Assembly: GCA_963693285.1 (NCBI GenBank)
Contig: OY848917.1
Coordinates: 25,106,745-25,170,744, forward strand
DNA from: Xestospongia muta
Lineage: Eukaryota; Porifera; Demospongiae; Haplosclerida; Petrosiidae
Reading direction: 5' to 3'
DNA length: 64,000 bases
The position numbers and the translations under genes were made by a program. The notes under the pieces were generated by a model that saw only the letters and a list, made by a program, of their open reading frames with translations, searched no databases and had not been told where the DNA came from. This document shows positions 51,301-61,189 of the stretch, in pieces; position 1 is the first letter of the stretch; every line of letters starts with the position of its first letter.

Positions 51301-54300
51301 GATGTACAACATGGTTTAGTTTTATGCCTCGCTTCAATACATGAATTTTACTTGTTATTACAACATGATGAGAGTTGTAAGAAGTTAGACAGTTATCACG
51401 TTTCTAGAATATGAAGTAATTTATTGCAAAACAAAGTAACTTCAACTTTGCTAAGACATAATACCAAAAAAGCAATCACAAAGTTATGAGCAATAAGGTA
51501 TTTATTAGAGAAATCTAATAAATAAAATTTTAATAAAGATGACTGTTCCAATGATATCATAATTCATAAAACCTACTAATAGATATCTTAAGTATACATG
51601 TAAGATCACCGAAGACATTCAAAGTAATATTTGGCAAGCTTAATGCTAAGAATAAATTAATGGCATGATATTGACTTATAGTAACATCTGCTAGTGACTA
51701 GAACTGTTGGATTGTATTATACATTGATGCTGTTCACTACCACAGTCTTTAAAACATACAATACACATCTGTGTCATTAAGAAGTAAATTGGAATCGATT
51801 GGTATTTGGCTTACATGTACTTCAGTCATTTCTTCAGTCGGTTAATCCTTTAATATTTGCCCTTTTAAAAATTTGAATATCATAGAAGCTATGATATAAC
51901 TCAGGAACAAATGATTTCATTTTCATCAGGTCCTTTAATTTTTGTAGGTCAATGAGATTGTCATCTTCATGTATTTGTGTGTGTATGAGTGCATACTGTA
52001 TTTCCTCATGTAAACGCGTTTATTTCTTATCTTGACTGTAAAAGTAGGCGTTTAATTGAGGTAGGCGTTTATTTGGTGATGGGCATTTATCAGAAACTTA
52101 TAAAGTAAGCATGTGTTGGCTCCACCTACTGATATGAAGACACTCAAGAAAATAGCGTTGTTACTGGCCACCATATCTACAAGACTCCATTTATTGGAGA
52201 GATGCTGCCAGCTGAGATAGAAGAAGGCAACCTGTATGATAGATACACCGTATCATTAACGAGAGACAACAAAATCGTAGGACACATGCCGCGTTCCATC
52301 TCAAAAGTTTCATGGCACTTTTAAAGCATGGAGGTAAAATAAAGTGCGAAGCATTAGATTTTGAAGTTTCTTCAGCAACTTGTACAGCATGAAGTTTAAA
52401 GCTGATGTCAAAGCTTCGGTGACTTTCTTTAGATACTGCCATAATTATAACACGAGAAACCACGTGGCGTATTGGCCACACCCAGGCGTTTATTCGAGAC
52501 TGGGCGTTTATTACACTATTTCAGCCATGCTGCTAGGCTTTTATACGGGGTAAGGCGTTTATTTGGGATAGGCGTTTCTACAAGAAAATACGGTACATGT
52601 AGTGCTGCCACGATATATAAAAATCTATATCACATATCATGAAATTTATATCACGATATATCACATATCATGATAAATTTTGAAATTTTTATATTTGTAA
52701 TAAATCAACAATTCTCAAACAGAAAGATTAACCGGTCTGCATGTTCTGGTGTTAAACAGTTTCTTTTTTCAGTAATTACGTTGCCAGCAGCACTAAACAG
52801 GCGTTCTGATGGAACACGCCAAATGAAAAAATTTACGCACGAGTCTACTCATAATAGGATATACTTTTCTCCTTTCATACCACCACTGAAGTGGATCAGC
52901 ATCTAATTGAAGAGTTGTTTCAGTTCTATAAAGCTCCATCTCATTACACACTCTATCTGAATGCAAGGGAGTGTGTATATTTACTTCAAATAAATATCCT
53001 AGAAGCTTTGAAACAGGACCTTGTTTAGATCATTTTTCAGGTGGCTCTTCTATTTCCTCTTGTTCCTGTAACTCTTCTTCATCTTCATGAGTTGACTCAG
53101 TTAAGGTTGTTGTTTCCATGGTGAACAGCTCATTTTCTACATCACTAATCATCTTCTGCTTCTCTGTCTCTTCTCAAGAAAAGACAACTCCTTATATCGT
53201 GGATCAAGCAAGGTAAGTGCTCACATTAAGCATTTTCTGAAGAGCTGAGGTGCTGTATCACTCCTGCAAGTCAGTTTTAATAGGCTTTTTTATGGATTTT
53301 ATAGTAACTGAGTCATTGGTAGTAACCAGTAACCATCAAAGTTTTATTGATCAGTTTGTATATAGCAAAGGCTTCTTAAGGCAGAAGGAACAAATGATTT
53401 TTTAGAGGCTGAAGTGCGTGAAAAGGAAGAGTACATGAGGCCATCATAGTGATGGGAGTGATATGTATGAAGAGGTTTAGGAACAAAGCAATCAGAAAGA
53501 AAATATATAAGTTTATTAGAAATTTTATAGACTAAACATAATTTGGAGATGGAACAACGAGTTGAAAGGGGAGAAATGTTATGAGAAGAGAGAAGGGAAT
53601 AATAATCACTAGACCAGTTGTGAAAACACATCCAAAGTTGAGTTTTTTCGAGGAGAGTAGAGTGGAACGAAATTTTGGGAGGATCCCAGACAGAGGAGCA
53701 GTAGGTGAGATGAGGGAGAACAAGGGAACGATACAGAGTAAAAAGAGTTTGAGGAGATGCATGCTGATAGAAAGAGCGATAGATAACACCAATGATTTGT
53801 CTAGCTTTTGAACAAATGGACTGGATATGCAGAGACCATGAGAGGTTGGAGGAGAAAATGATACCGAGATATTTGAAAGAAGTAACAAGGTCCAGTTGAG
53901 AGTTGTTTAAACAAAGAGGTGGAAGAGAGGCTAAGAATGTAGGAGACTTCTTAGAAACAATCATGTACTTAGTTTTTAGGGAATTGATAGTAAGGTAATG
54001 AGAGGAAATGCAAGTAGAGATGAGGTCGATATTAGATTGAACATAGTGCATGGAAGAGGGGGCAGATATTTCCTGAGAAAGAAGGATATCATCAGCATAG
54101 AGAGTGAGTTTTGCTGAATTGAGAAGGGGTAAATCAGCAAGTTCATTGATATATATAATAAATAAGAGTGGACCAAGAATTGAGCCTTGAGGTACTCCAG
54201 AGATAACATGAGATTTGGAAGACTGGGAACCTTCAATTACAACTTGTGATCCACGCGTGACAGCCATTGAGATTCTAATTTTTAATGATGGTCACTAATT

Positions 54301-55808
54301 GGAGATTCCAGATAACCACAGGTCTCTACTGTAATTTCTCGAGCAAAAATAATATCAGCAATATCCAAAAGACACAAAACGTTTTCCCAGTGCTCATCAT
54401 CTTCTGGAACTTTGTGGCCAATGATAACCGGTAAAAACCGAGCAAATGTCCACATTTACATTGCTACATATGGAAAAAAGTAATTACTCAATGTTTACGT
54501 AAACTATGTATAATTAATGTACCATGCTGATGAAGCTTTGAATCAACTGTTATAAGAGTAACAACTGCTAACTTGAAGGTTTATCAAATGTCTAAATATT
54601 AAGATTTTTGAACCCTTCATCAATGTCTTCAATAGTGAACAACTTCTCATCCACGATGAAAACCTTTGAAAAACAAATTGACAAACACAATTAGCATTCT
54701 AACACTTTATAATTTAACCCTTTGGAATTAATTTGCACATGATGCCAGACAAAGTTTACCTTAAACATTATAATTATTTATATATCCTCAGGTAATTTGT
54801 TGTTTTTGAAAAAAATGTTGTAAAATGAATGACACTCTAGACTGTGTTCTCATGGCACCTCAATAAATAGAGTGTCAAGCTTTTGACACACTAAATGGGG
54901 TGTCCTATTTGCACAATAGAAAGACACCTGCTTTTGGTTTTATTGTGACACCTGTGTTTTAACAATGTACATGTTGTATACATCATTATTATATTAAATA
55001 AAATATATACTATCTATCCTTTGAAAAATTGGTTTTTGATCAGAAGTCTAAAATATTATTCCAGTATATCTTTTGCCAGTTTAATTTTCCCAAGAAGTAA
55101 TTTGAAGTATTCACCAGCCACATCACCTGATATGCTGGCTTGATCAATACATACTATAATAAAGAATGACCTAATTAAAGGAAATTAAAAAGTTCATATT
55201 ATCAATTATAAAAAGCAACATGTATTGACCAGTTCTGTGTTTTTCAATATGTCCTGACTTTAGAATGTTATGTTCTAAACTCCAAGACTTGTTTTCTATA
55301 TTTCTTTGGTAGAAGTAATTGCTGTACCTCTCTACCATCCTTTGTTTGATAACTCGTACTAATATTCCATTCCTCTAATGAAATCGATTTGTTTTGTCTT
55401 CTTCTATTTGCTTCTGAATCTCTGGGTTCCTCCTTGATTGAACTCTGGTAAAACAACTTGCCATTCACACAATTCAATAATAACTGCTTTTATGGTTACT
55501 GAGTTGCTGTTGACTATATAGAAAGAATGTTGTATATAGAAAGAATCCCTACAAGTATTGAGAGATTCTGATGTGTTTTTGCTGAGATAAGTGCTTAGTG
55601 TTTTATGCCAATAAATTTCAATGGATGATCCAGACCATCCCTACATAGACATTTCTACTGCATGTTAAGTTTGTTGTGTCATTGTTACTTTTATATAGTG
55701 TGATATAATTAATTATTATTGTTTATTGTTTTATTTCCTTTTACAGCATTAACGGTGGCTGCTCGAAGATACAAGTCAGCTCCAGCACTTAACTTTAAGC
55801 AACTCTGA
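33385..55808 (+). CDS. NOL7: NOL7-like nucleolar protein with C-terminal NUC129 domain
   Basis: Six exons: 33385-34115, 34705-34765, 35563-35639, 37521-37619, 37747-37895, 55747-55808; 392 aa (human about 257). NOL7 is a nucleolar, RNA-associated protein of ribosome biogenesis. Matches seen: an N-terminal CLRPRA motif, an acidic stretch ending in DDEGPDDVSFSNVKTCA, a charged helix (QLRQEEETAQR then KRKRKLKHDLFKLQK), the L/FPE-AL step and a C-terminal SAESARQFMQDRLY with a basic tail ending in LNFKQL, where human NOL7 has the NUC129 domain. The extra length is an acidic Asn/Asp/Glu repeat at about residues 130-225. The start is the first ATG; an upstream GTG in the same frame is not needed. 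The last exon is 17.9 kb away yet fits by phase (1 to 1) and by content. Confidence 0.83.
35676..37452 (+). repeat. Minisatellite in NOL7 intron 3, split by a hAT relic
   Basis: Two blocks (about 35676-36100 and 36945-37452) repeat a unit of about 31 bases built on GTGTGCACATTAACTA and GTACTCTACAGTT. In the right block a shorter 25-base variant (ACAGTATGCACATTAACTAC) occurs several times in a row. The repeats lie wholly within the intron 35640-37520. Confidence 0.9.
36102..36695 (+). mobile_element. hAT transposon remnant inside the minisatellite
   Basis: Ends AGGGATTCATACAGG and its reverse complement CCTGTATGAATCCCT bracket 594 bases, with G-runs just inside each end. At about 36364-36490 the inside encodes a hAT C-terminal dimerisation region (PVGSATVERSFSQMKMIK, LMRVAIEGPE) broken by one TGA. 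It is a non-autonomous, 5'-deleted copy. Confidence 0.75.
38111..40045 (+). mobile_element. Tc1-like DNA transposon, decayed, carrying a nested MITE
   Basis: The ends TACAGTGGTGCTCAAAAGAG and, in reverse, TACTGTAACATTCAAAAGAG continue with matching AGTTCAGACACC/AGTTTAGACATC. Inside are scattered Tc1 transposase blocks: TGEPRSGRPKLS, KIIWSVESKF, GSVMVWG, FMHNNASCHKV and ELNPIEHVWD. The first catalytic Asp of WSDESKF reads Val (39208-39210), the second (QDNA) reads Asn, while the Glu of NPIEH is kept. Stops and shifts are many. It is an inactive DD34E-type copy. Confidence 0.85.
38200..38650. mobile_element. hAT-type MITE, copy A, with 8-bp target duplication
   Basis: A 451-base element with GGTTCT-bearing inverted ends (AGGCACGGTTCTAG and, in reverse, GGGGCGGTTCTGG) is flanked by TGCAGTAC on both sides (38192-38199 and 38651-38658). 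Copy B is at 45330-45784. A poly-C run lies near the right end. It sits inside the Tc1 element, so it inserted later. Confidence 0.8.
40815..40926 (-). pseudogene. MADF-type DNA-binding domain fragment, Harbinger-like
   Basis: A minus frame reads KLIETICCFSCLWKVYSKSY then ENAWKEVASQV, the MADF/Myb-SANT pattern L-I-(x)-CLW-(x)-Y-(x)-AW-x-V found in proteins paired with Harbinger transposases. A GC-richer end reading TCTTTGCGTCGTTATGTGAA lies at about 41074-41100. No transposase was found nearby. Confidence 0.5.
41642..41983 (-). pseudogene. hAT transposase N-terminus with BED zinc finger
   Basis: From an ATG at 41983 the minus frame gives VWEHFGYPGNESGG followed by VICRHCNKTMPY, the BED finger start (W-x-HF and CxxC). 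The following sequence is out of register and no catalytic core follows directly. The tract 42126-42182 beside it is an ATATCGAT satellite. Confidence 0.6.
42126..42182. repeat. ATATCGAT tandem repeat
   Basis: Units of ATATCGATATTTTG and ATATCGAT alternate over about 57 bases, and the motif is self-complementary. A related ATATCACGATAT-rich stretch is at 52609-52680 beside another hAT relic, which suggests element ends. Confidence 0.75.
42435..42832. mobile_element. hAT MITE with perfect 18-bp ends and 8-bp target duplication
   Basis: The left end TAGTGTTGAAACGAATAG and the right end are exact reverse complements, flanked by CTCTATAG at 42427-42434 and 42833-42840. The inside repeats ATTCGAATA-type motifs near both ends and holds a minus-strand scrap reading KVQPAKRTKKDSAM, typical of the linker of hAT transposases. 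The intact ends and duplication point to a fairly recent insertion. Confidence 0.88.
43529..43993 (-). pseudogene. hAT transposase fragment, ZMYM/DUF4371-like
   Basis: A minus frame of 154 codons contains HEKSAVHREAVDVM, GEQLSQEHAAQKVKNNHALL and IQFLSRQDLAMRG, then DESDSNLYQLL. This is the block between the TTF-type finger and the catalytic region in the DUF4371 family of hAT transposases. Neither end is complete. Confidence 0.7.
44847..46119 (-). pseudogene. hAT transposase (ZNF862/DUF4371 type), interrupted by a MITE
   Basis: The minus frame at 46119-45907 shows a TTF-type finger (TPWCKTCRQHEERL, GSTNHKM, HDQHKAA). The minus frame at 45218-44847 shows the start of the catalytic core (FLMDGSTDAGNVEDE, ADGLLNCLG, GGGTDGTLVNVEHNGMKG). 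MITE copy B lies between the two, splitting the old gene. The rest of the core and the dimerisation end are missing or unrecognised. Confidence 0.7.
45330..45784. mobile_element. hAT-type MITE, copy B
   Basis: It is closely similar to 38200-38650 along its full length, with ends AGGGACGGTTCTAGG and, in reverse, GGGGTGGTTCTAGG. The flanks GATACTTC and TGTACTTT may be a decayed 8-base duplication (5 of 8 match). It lacks the poly-C run of copy A. Confidence 0.8.
47070..47560 (-). pseudogene. Pogo-like transposase N-terminal fragment
   Basis: The minus frame at 47369-47070 reads KELGYKLSEGTVRNFKHTYL and then AAYISQLCEAGGIVNCNIII-type sequence ending in NPNLVK. This is the N-terminal DNA-binding region of a jerky/pogo-like family common in sponges and corals. 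Upstream codons to about 47560 look related but are frame-broken. Confidence 0.55.
47671..48250 (-). pseudogene. Possible retroelement polyprotein scrap
   Basis: Minus frames (RYRILVRKLGFLLHVIESNP, MLALCDDADLLCLVQ, VLRRIGWAQVWDAALDLG) resemble C-terminal parts of invertebrate retroelement proteins. No catalytic motif is present, so the call is weak. Confidence 0.3.
48683..49126 (-). pseudogene. Penelope-like GIY-YIG endonuclease fragment
   Basis: A 147-codon minus frame gives VVYNISCQDCSSSYVSQKGR, SLQQCIKEHQRA, ALAEHAWRKGHKINWDS and RRCILESWHI. This is the GIY-YIG nuclease tail of Penelope-like retroelements (Y-I-C--C---Y-GQ-GR, H--A, AEHA---GH-I-W, R---E). The second tyrosine motif reads YVSQ where YIGQ is usual, so a key glycine is missing. 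Confidence 0.7.
49660..50195 (-). pseudogene. Second Penelope-like fragment (RT to nuclease joint)
   Basis: The minus frame 50195-49827 contains IPYIQGQSESIKKILSYV and FRPLTTLRKLLSKPKD, the region just after the reverse transcriptase in Penelope-like elements. After two TGA codons and a shift the nuclease start follows (SGVVCEIACQNYIRQT). The copy is older than the one at 48683-49126. Confidence 0.65.
51998..52593. mobile_element. Pogo-like non-autonomous element with GGCGTTTAT-rich ends
   Basis: The left end CTGTATTTCCTCATGTAAAC and the right end in reverse CCGTATTTTCTTGTAGAAAC are inverted repeats flanked by TA. GGCGTTTAT-type motifs recur inside both ends. The minus strand near 52410 encodes RSFDISFKLHAVQVAEETSK, the N-terminal DNA-binding start of pogo-like transposases. 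The rest of the transposase is gone. Confidence 0.7.
52600..53260 (-). pseudogene. ZBED-type hAT transposase C-terminus
   Basis: The minus strand reads LLDPRYKELSFLEKR near 53220-53170, then an acidic stretch, then RVPSERLFSAAGNVITEKRN and LTPEHADRLIFLFENC before a stop near 52680. These are the last part of the catalytic region and the dimerisation helix of ZBED-type hAT transposases. Frame breaks lie between the pieces. Confidence 0.75.
53337..54290 (-). mobile_element. 5'-truncated LINE with reverse transcriptase
   Basis: A 307-codon minus frame (54267-53344) is still open. It has SGVPQGSILGPLLFIIYINE, the YADD catalytic box in LTLYADDILLSQ, TSFKYLGIIFSSNLSW and a thumb-like LVLPHLTYCSSVW. 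This is a Jockey/CR1-type non-LTR reverse transcriptase from motif B onward; the endonuclease and fingers are missing. The sequence right of it (about 54300-54450, minus WTFARFLPVIIGHKVPEDDE) belongs to a different repeat, so the LINE inserted into older transposon sequence. Confidence 0.85.
54300..54455 (-). pseudogene. Fragment of an unnamed invertebrate transposon protein
   Basis: The minus frame WTFARFLPVIIGHKVPEDDE, then ENVLCLLDIADIIFA, then GYLESPISDHH resembles a protein repeated in many invertebrate genomes. I cannot name the superfamily. It abuts the LINE. Confidence 0.45.
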
Positions 55809-56768
55809 CAATCATCACTTCAACATTATATTCTTTTGACCTTTATTTTAATTGTTGTTTAGTTCACCTGATAGTGTAATGTAGTTTTAAAGAAACATTA
55901 TACTTGAAACAACCTAACTATTATAATTATTATGAAAAGGAGGACACTTTTACACAAACCTTTGACAAATACAAACAAGTAAGCATAAGATGCATATAAT
56001 AAAATGAAATTACAACGCTATCACGTAAAATTATGTGAACTTTTAATTGCCTTATGGCTAAGAACCAACAATAGTAATTGTTATAATTGTTGCAAGGGGT
56101 CAGTGCTGCAAGACATGGGAGTATTCAAATAGTGATCTTTCTAAAAATAATAATAGTGATAATAACTAGACCTCTAAGGTTGTTTTTCTCTTGAGAAGTA
56201 TAAGCAATGATTAATACAACCAGGTTATAGGAGAGCTTATCTAATACGTCACTTTATGATTATATTATTAGTGATTGTGAGATAGTCAAAGTGAAATGTA
56301 GACATATACTATGGAAATTGTCAGCATTGTCTTTAGATCTTATTATTAAATATTTATAACATTTTCAACAACATATGTTATAGTACAACCAGCTGCTGAT
56401 GACACAAAATTGCAACAAACTGGTACTACCAAAAATCCCATTGGGTATCATACGTACATTGTTTAGTGTAAAATATGATTTATTAAACTTTATTGAATTG
56501 TACAACCTCTTGCTTTTGTTATGAAGTAGATGATACTGGACTACAATTTCAAAATTCAAAGTCCACTTTTATGGGTCTAGCATATGTACATGTGAAATTG
56601 TATTTTGGAAAGCTTTACCACAATACTCATATGATCTTATTTCAGCAGACAAATGTTATGGTATTATGTGTTAGTAAAATTTATTTATTGGAAAGTGAAG
56701 CCAATCAACAATATTAAAATTAAAGATGATAGAAAAATTACTAGTATTATCAACAGTATGACATGTTT
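55809..56768. other. Convergent spacer between NOL7 and the NLR
   Basis: The spacer is 960 bases of AT-rich sequence with 3' UTRs from both sides. AATAAAAT near 55999 could end NOL7; on the minus strand AATAAATAAATT near 56680 could end the NLR. No further gene is supported. Confidence 0.45.
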
Positions 56769-59700
56769 TTAACACTCAGGACACTTCCAGTGTTTACTAA
56801 TATCATCAATATCAACACAAGAAATGTGATACCAGCGAGTACATTCATCACATCCAGCTAGTCTATTAAACTCTGACTCTCTAAACTTCTTTCCACATAT
56901 TTGGCAATATGTTTCGTGTATCTGCTGTGTAGTAAGATTCTTCTGATAATGCGAAGATAACGTTAGTGAACGGTTAGTTTTGCCAGTTGGAAAAGCTTCT
57001 TTTATTGCATCTGCTCCTGCGGTGCCAATACTAAAGTCTAGTATTTTCAGTGAACGTAGTGATTTGTTCCTCCTTAGTCCAGCTGCTAGGGTTAAGGCCC
57101 CAACTTTTTTAATGCAAGAATGACCAGTGATTTTCAATGAAATTAAGGTGGTGTTTCTACCAAGTGCATGAGATAAAGCAGATAATGAAGTGTGAAGATT
57201 AATATTATGTATTTTTAAACTACGGATAACATGGACCGATGACGACAGTGTTTCAAACAATCTCTGTGTTTTTAATTCCCATTCCTCCTCATATTCACCA
57301 TTAAGCTCTACTTTGGGGGTCAACAAAGAGTCTTTTTTGTATTCAATCACCAAATTACCATCATCGGTCTCTTCATTTTCCACCTTTAGGACTGTAATGT
57401 TGCTATTTGTGACAGCATCAGAAAGTCTCAGTGCATCAAAAAGGTCAAATGAATTATTAGTGAAGTGAATGCTATGAAGTTGCGATTTTTTGAAGAGCTG
57501 TTGTGTTATCGCTTGTATATGTGTGATGTCTAGATGAACATCAATGAACTCTAAGTGTTTCAATGATGATATATTACTCAAACTACTACAGAACGGAGTG
57601 AAGTCCTCATTAGACCAGGATTCGAGGAACACTTCAGTCATGGTAAGCTTGTTGACATGTGTATGTTGTAGTCCTGTAGCCAGTAAAGCAAAACCTTCAC
57701 CATCAATATGGTCTATATTGACATTCATATAATTATCAGATTCTTTCTTTGTACCTTCAATTTTCGAAGAGAAGCTTTCATTGTCATCATGATCTGATGC
57801 TTCACTCTCAAGCTCAAAAAAGAGGCTCTCATTTTCATCGTCAGCTAAGTCACTATAAGTGTCCTCCATTTCATCTTCATCAGACTTTGAACTGATTAAC
57901 TCCTCCACTTCCTCTGGAGTAATACTTCTTGCTATATAAGAGCTTTGATTAGCACCTTCAGAATTATGTTCATAAGAACTTTCACTATCAATAGTTTTTT
58001 CCAAGCTTTCTTGATGGAAAATCTCATGATCATTAGCGTCCTTAATGTTCTTTTGATCAAAACTGTCATCAGCATCACTCATTCTATTATTAGAAAATGT
58101 AATATTAAAATGACATACATCATTTTTGTCTGATGAACTATGTAAGAATATGTTGTCCAGAGAATTATTTTTAACTACAGCTCCAACTATGACTACAGAT
58201 GATAATATGTCACAGCTTACGTCCACATTCTTTAAAGGACATACAGGTGATAGAGAATTGAATGCTTTTGCAATTTTTAATGAATCTTCTTCTGAAATGT
58301 TACAATCCACTAATTCAATATGTACTAAAGTTTTCAGATTGTACGTTATAAGATAAGATACTGGAATGCTTGAAGATCCGACTATAAGGTGTTGTAGCGA
58401 TGGCAGTGTAACAGGTACCAATGTAGAAGACTCATAAGTGTCACAACATGTAACCTTCAATGTAGTCAAGCATTTAATTCCCGTTAAATACCCAAAAATG
58501 CGTGAATCACAGTTGGATACTTCCAAAATCTGTAGGTTGGGAAACAATTCACTCAAAACAAGACATTGGTCAGAGTAAAAAGTAGAAATTTCATTCATCA
58601 TGAAATGAAAGCTGCAGTTGATAACTGTACTATACCACGGCATGTGATGTAATGTTCTGATGCATTCTGTGAAATTGACTATATTATATATATCAAGGTT
58701 TTTAATTTTTGCTTTAGATTGCAAAGATTCTTTTGCAAATGGTCGACAAAACATTGGAATATGTTTAAAGTCAATTTTGATAAAAAATTTAGTTGATGGC
58801 AAAGAAATAGAAATGCAGTAGCCAGCACAGTATGAATCAAGCTCAGAAAACAACTTGCAATGAATACTTTGGTCATCTAAAACAGAACGTATTAATTCTT
58901 CATTCTGAGTCTCAAAGAGAAGTTTACAAAGTAAGTGGCCATGACAGACTTCTAACGAGGAGTAAATTTCTTTCATTAGGCCAATAGGAATTTTTGTCAA
59001 ACCTATGTAAAAATGTATCACAGGCTCGATGAATTTTCTGTCACTGTTGTCAATGTTAACATCACCTTCTAAATATTTCATTATTGGCAAAACAGATTCA
59101 TCTTCCAAGAGATCATAATTAGTTGGCACTTTTTGCGACCAGTGTAGAGCAGCTAAGTATTCTTGAAATATTAAATGATGAAATCTGAATGAAATGGTGT
59201 TTGGCCTACCTAGAATATTGTTTTCTTCACACTGCATTAAGCTTAATGTGTTACATTTAAGATTGTCCCATACATACTGTCCATTTTCAATGCCTTCTGC
59301 TGCTAATTTTGCAAGTGTTAAGAGATCACTACCAAACTTTACTGGTACATTACTGAGATCATTTATATTGAGATTCTCAGGGCAATCATTATTACCTCTT
59401 TGTAACAAACAAGTGATAAACTGTGTAAAAAGCTGTGTTATAGTCTGTGATGAAAACTCTGTTGTCCAACTAGTACTATATAGCTCAGTGAGAAGTGCAC
59501 AGCAGAGAGGATTGTGCATAACAGACTGAAGAAATGGATTACATGAGATATAAGATTGAAAGTTTTCCAAATGTTTAGGCTCTTGGAACTTACATTTAAT
59601 AAATGAATCTATACTATCATCACTAAACCCAGCAATGACTATATGCTGATGAATGTTATCACTAAACCCAATAGGAAGTCTAGAGACAGCAGCTGGACGA

Positions 59701-61134
59701 CACGTGACAATAATTACTGCTTTTGGTAGCACCTCACCTGATAGTAATTTCTGGATGAAAATATTTTTGTTTCCTTGATCAGAAGACAGTTCATCATACC
59801 CATCTAGAATAAGTACTACCTTTTCTCCTAGTGTTGATAATATATAGTCACTTACAGAGTCTACTTTGCTATCTATACTACGATTGGAACAATGCAGGAA
59901 GTCATTTATATCCTTGGCTTCTTTAATGTTATTATTTTCGAGTTGTATTAACAATACAATATCCCAGTTGTGTGACTGTAGCTGACCTTTGCTCCATTTC
60001 TTACAAAGCTCCCACATTAATGTAGTTTTTCCAGTGCCTGCATCACCTTCAATGAGAATATTAATAGAATTTTCTTCACCATCTTGAGTTAATCCAATCT
60101 GCTCTAACTCTATTTTTGACTTGTCATTACTATAGATATCAGCAACAAGTGTACTTGAAGTGTTCACCTGATTAACTCTTACATGCAGTTTGAGATTAAT
60201 GAAGTAATTCAATGATGGAGATGGGGATTTAACATAGGTCGGAAATCTTTTTCTTTTATATATTGCTTTGATGTAATTACTGTAAATACGCACATCTTCA
60301 GGCATGGATACAGTATGATGTCTTGTTTCATTCACCAAAGAAGAGCCTAGGTGTATATAAATAAAAAATATTTTAAAGGATCAAAGTTATTACTATATGT
60401 ATTGTTTTACACTTTACTGCATGTTAAAAAATTCGAAGATAGAGGTTCTTGCAACATCATATTAACGTTTTAATGTTTCTTAAGACTACCAGATAACAAT
60501 ATATATTAATTTATGTATGAAAGCACTTTTGCTAATTTTATGTGGGATAATTGCTACTTGTCCAACTATTTGGTCTTAGTGTGAATTAATTGACTATAAT
60601 GTATTATACTAATGCATGTGATACAATAATATATTCACTACAAACCAATTAATACAATATAATACTGGTTCACATATACAATTTAATTGGTTACCTCCAA
60701 TGATGGAAGTATTCTCAACACTGAAAAAACTACGAATTTTTTCCCCGATTATTTTATTTTCGACCAATGGTCCTTCAATTGCAACAACAAGGACTTCCTG
60801 AGTAGCATCAGTTCCTTTACGTTCAATCCAGTTCTTCAGTACATCACTGAGTTTTAATATGTTAGATTTTGAGCTTGTTTCATGAGCACAATCAGGCATA
60901 TCCAATGCTAATGCAATTTCACCATATTTATGCTTTATTGGTGCTAGTAGTTCAGTTAATTTGGATATAGCATCTAATTTGATAGAGGTCCCTACAGAAT
61001 GAAGTAACAAACATAGTACATTGAGAGTTATAGAAGAACCTCCATTAACAGACTGTTACAGCTTTCTATAAAGAATAATAAGCTCAGAATAGCATATCTT
61101 TTGAATAGTTGTATATAATAATATACAACTATTA

Positions 61135-61189
<55 letters not shown>

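Larger units (their letters stand above)
46401..51530 (-). repeat. Four dispersed copies of a Penelope-related segment
   Basis: Copies at about 46401-46640, 49420-49661, 50070-50280 and 51138-51530 share CTATGGGATGTGT, GTGCTATGTACAAGTACAT and ACAACATGATGAGA blocks in the same direction. Read on the minus strand the better copies encode QTSYNSHHVVIVSKIPVLK-type sequence leading into Penelope-like protein. They mark a family of decayed elements that multiplied within this intron. Confidence 0.6.
37896..55746 (+). other. NOL7 intron 5, 17.9 kb, filled with transposon relics
   Basis: The donor at 37896 (CCAG|GTTAGC) and the acceptor at 55746 (TTTTACAG) join phases 1 and 1 and restore the NOL7 C-terminus. 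Between them I find no host gene, only decayed mobile elements of at least six types, many facing the minus strand. The tract 54600-55740 has no recognisable element. Confidence 0.72.

Noticed and set aside
57544..59529. Several plus-strand frames of 60-110 codons
   Set aside because: They are antisense to the single large NLR exon.
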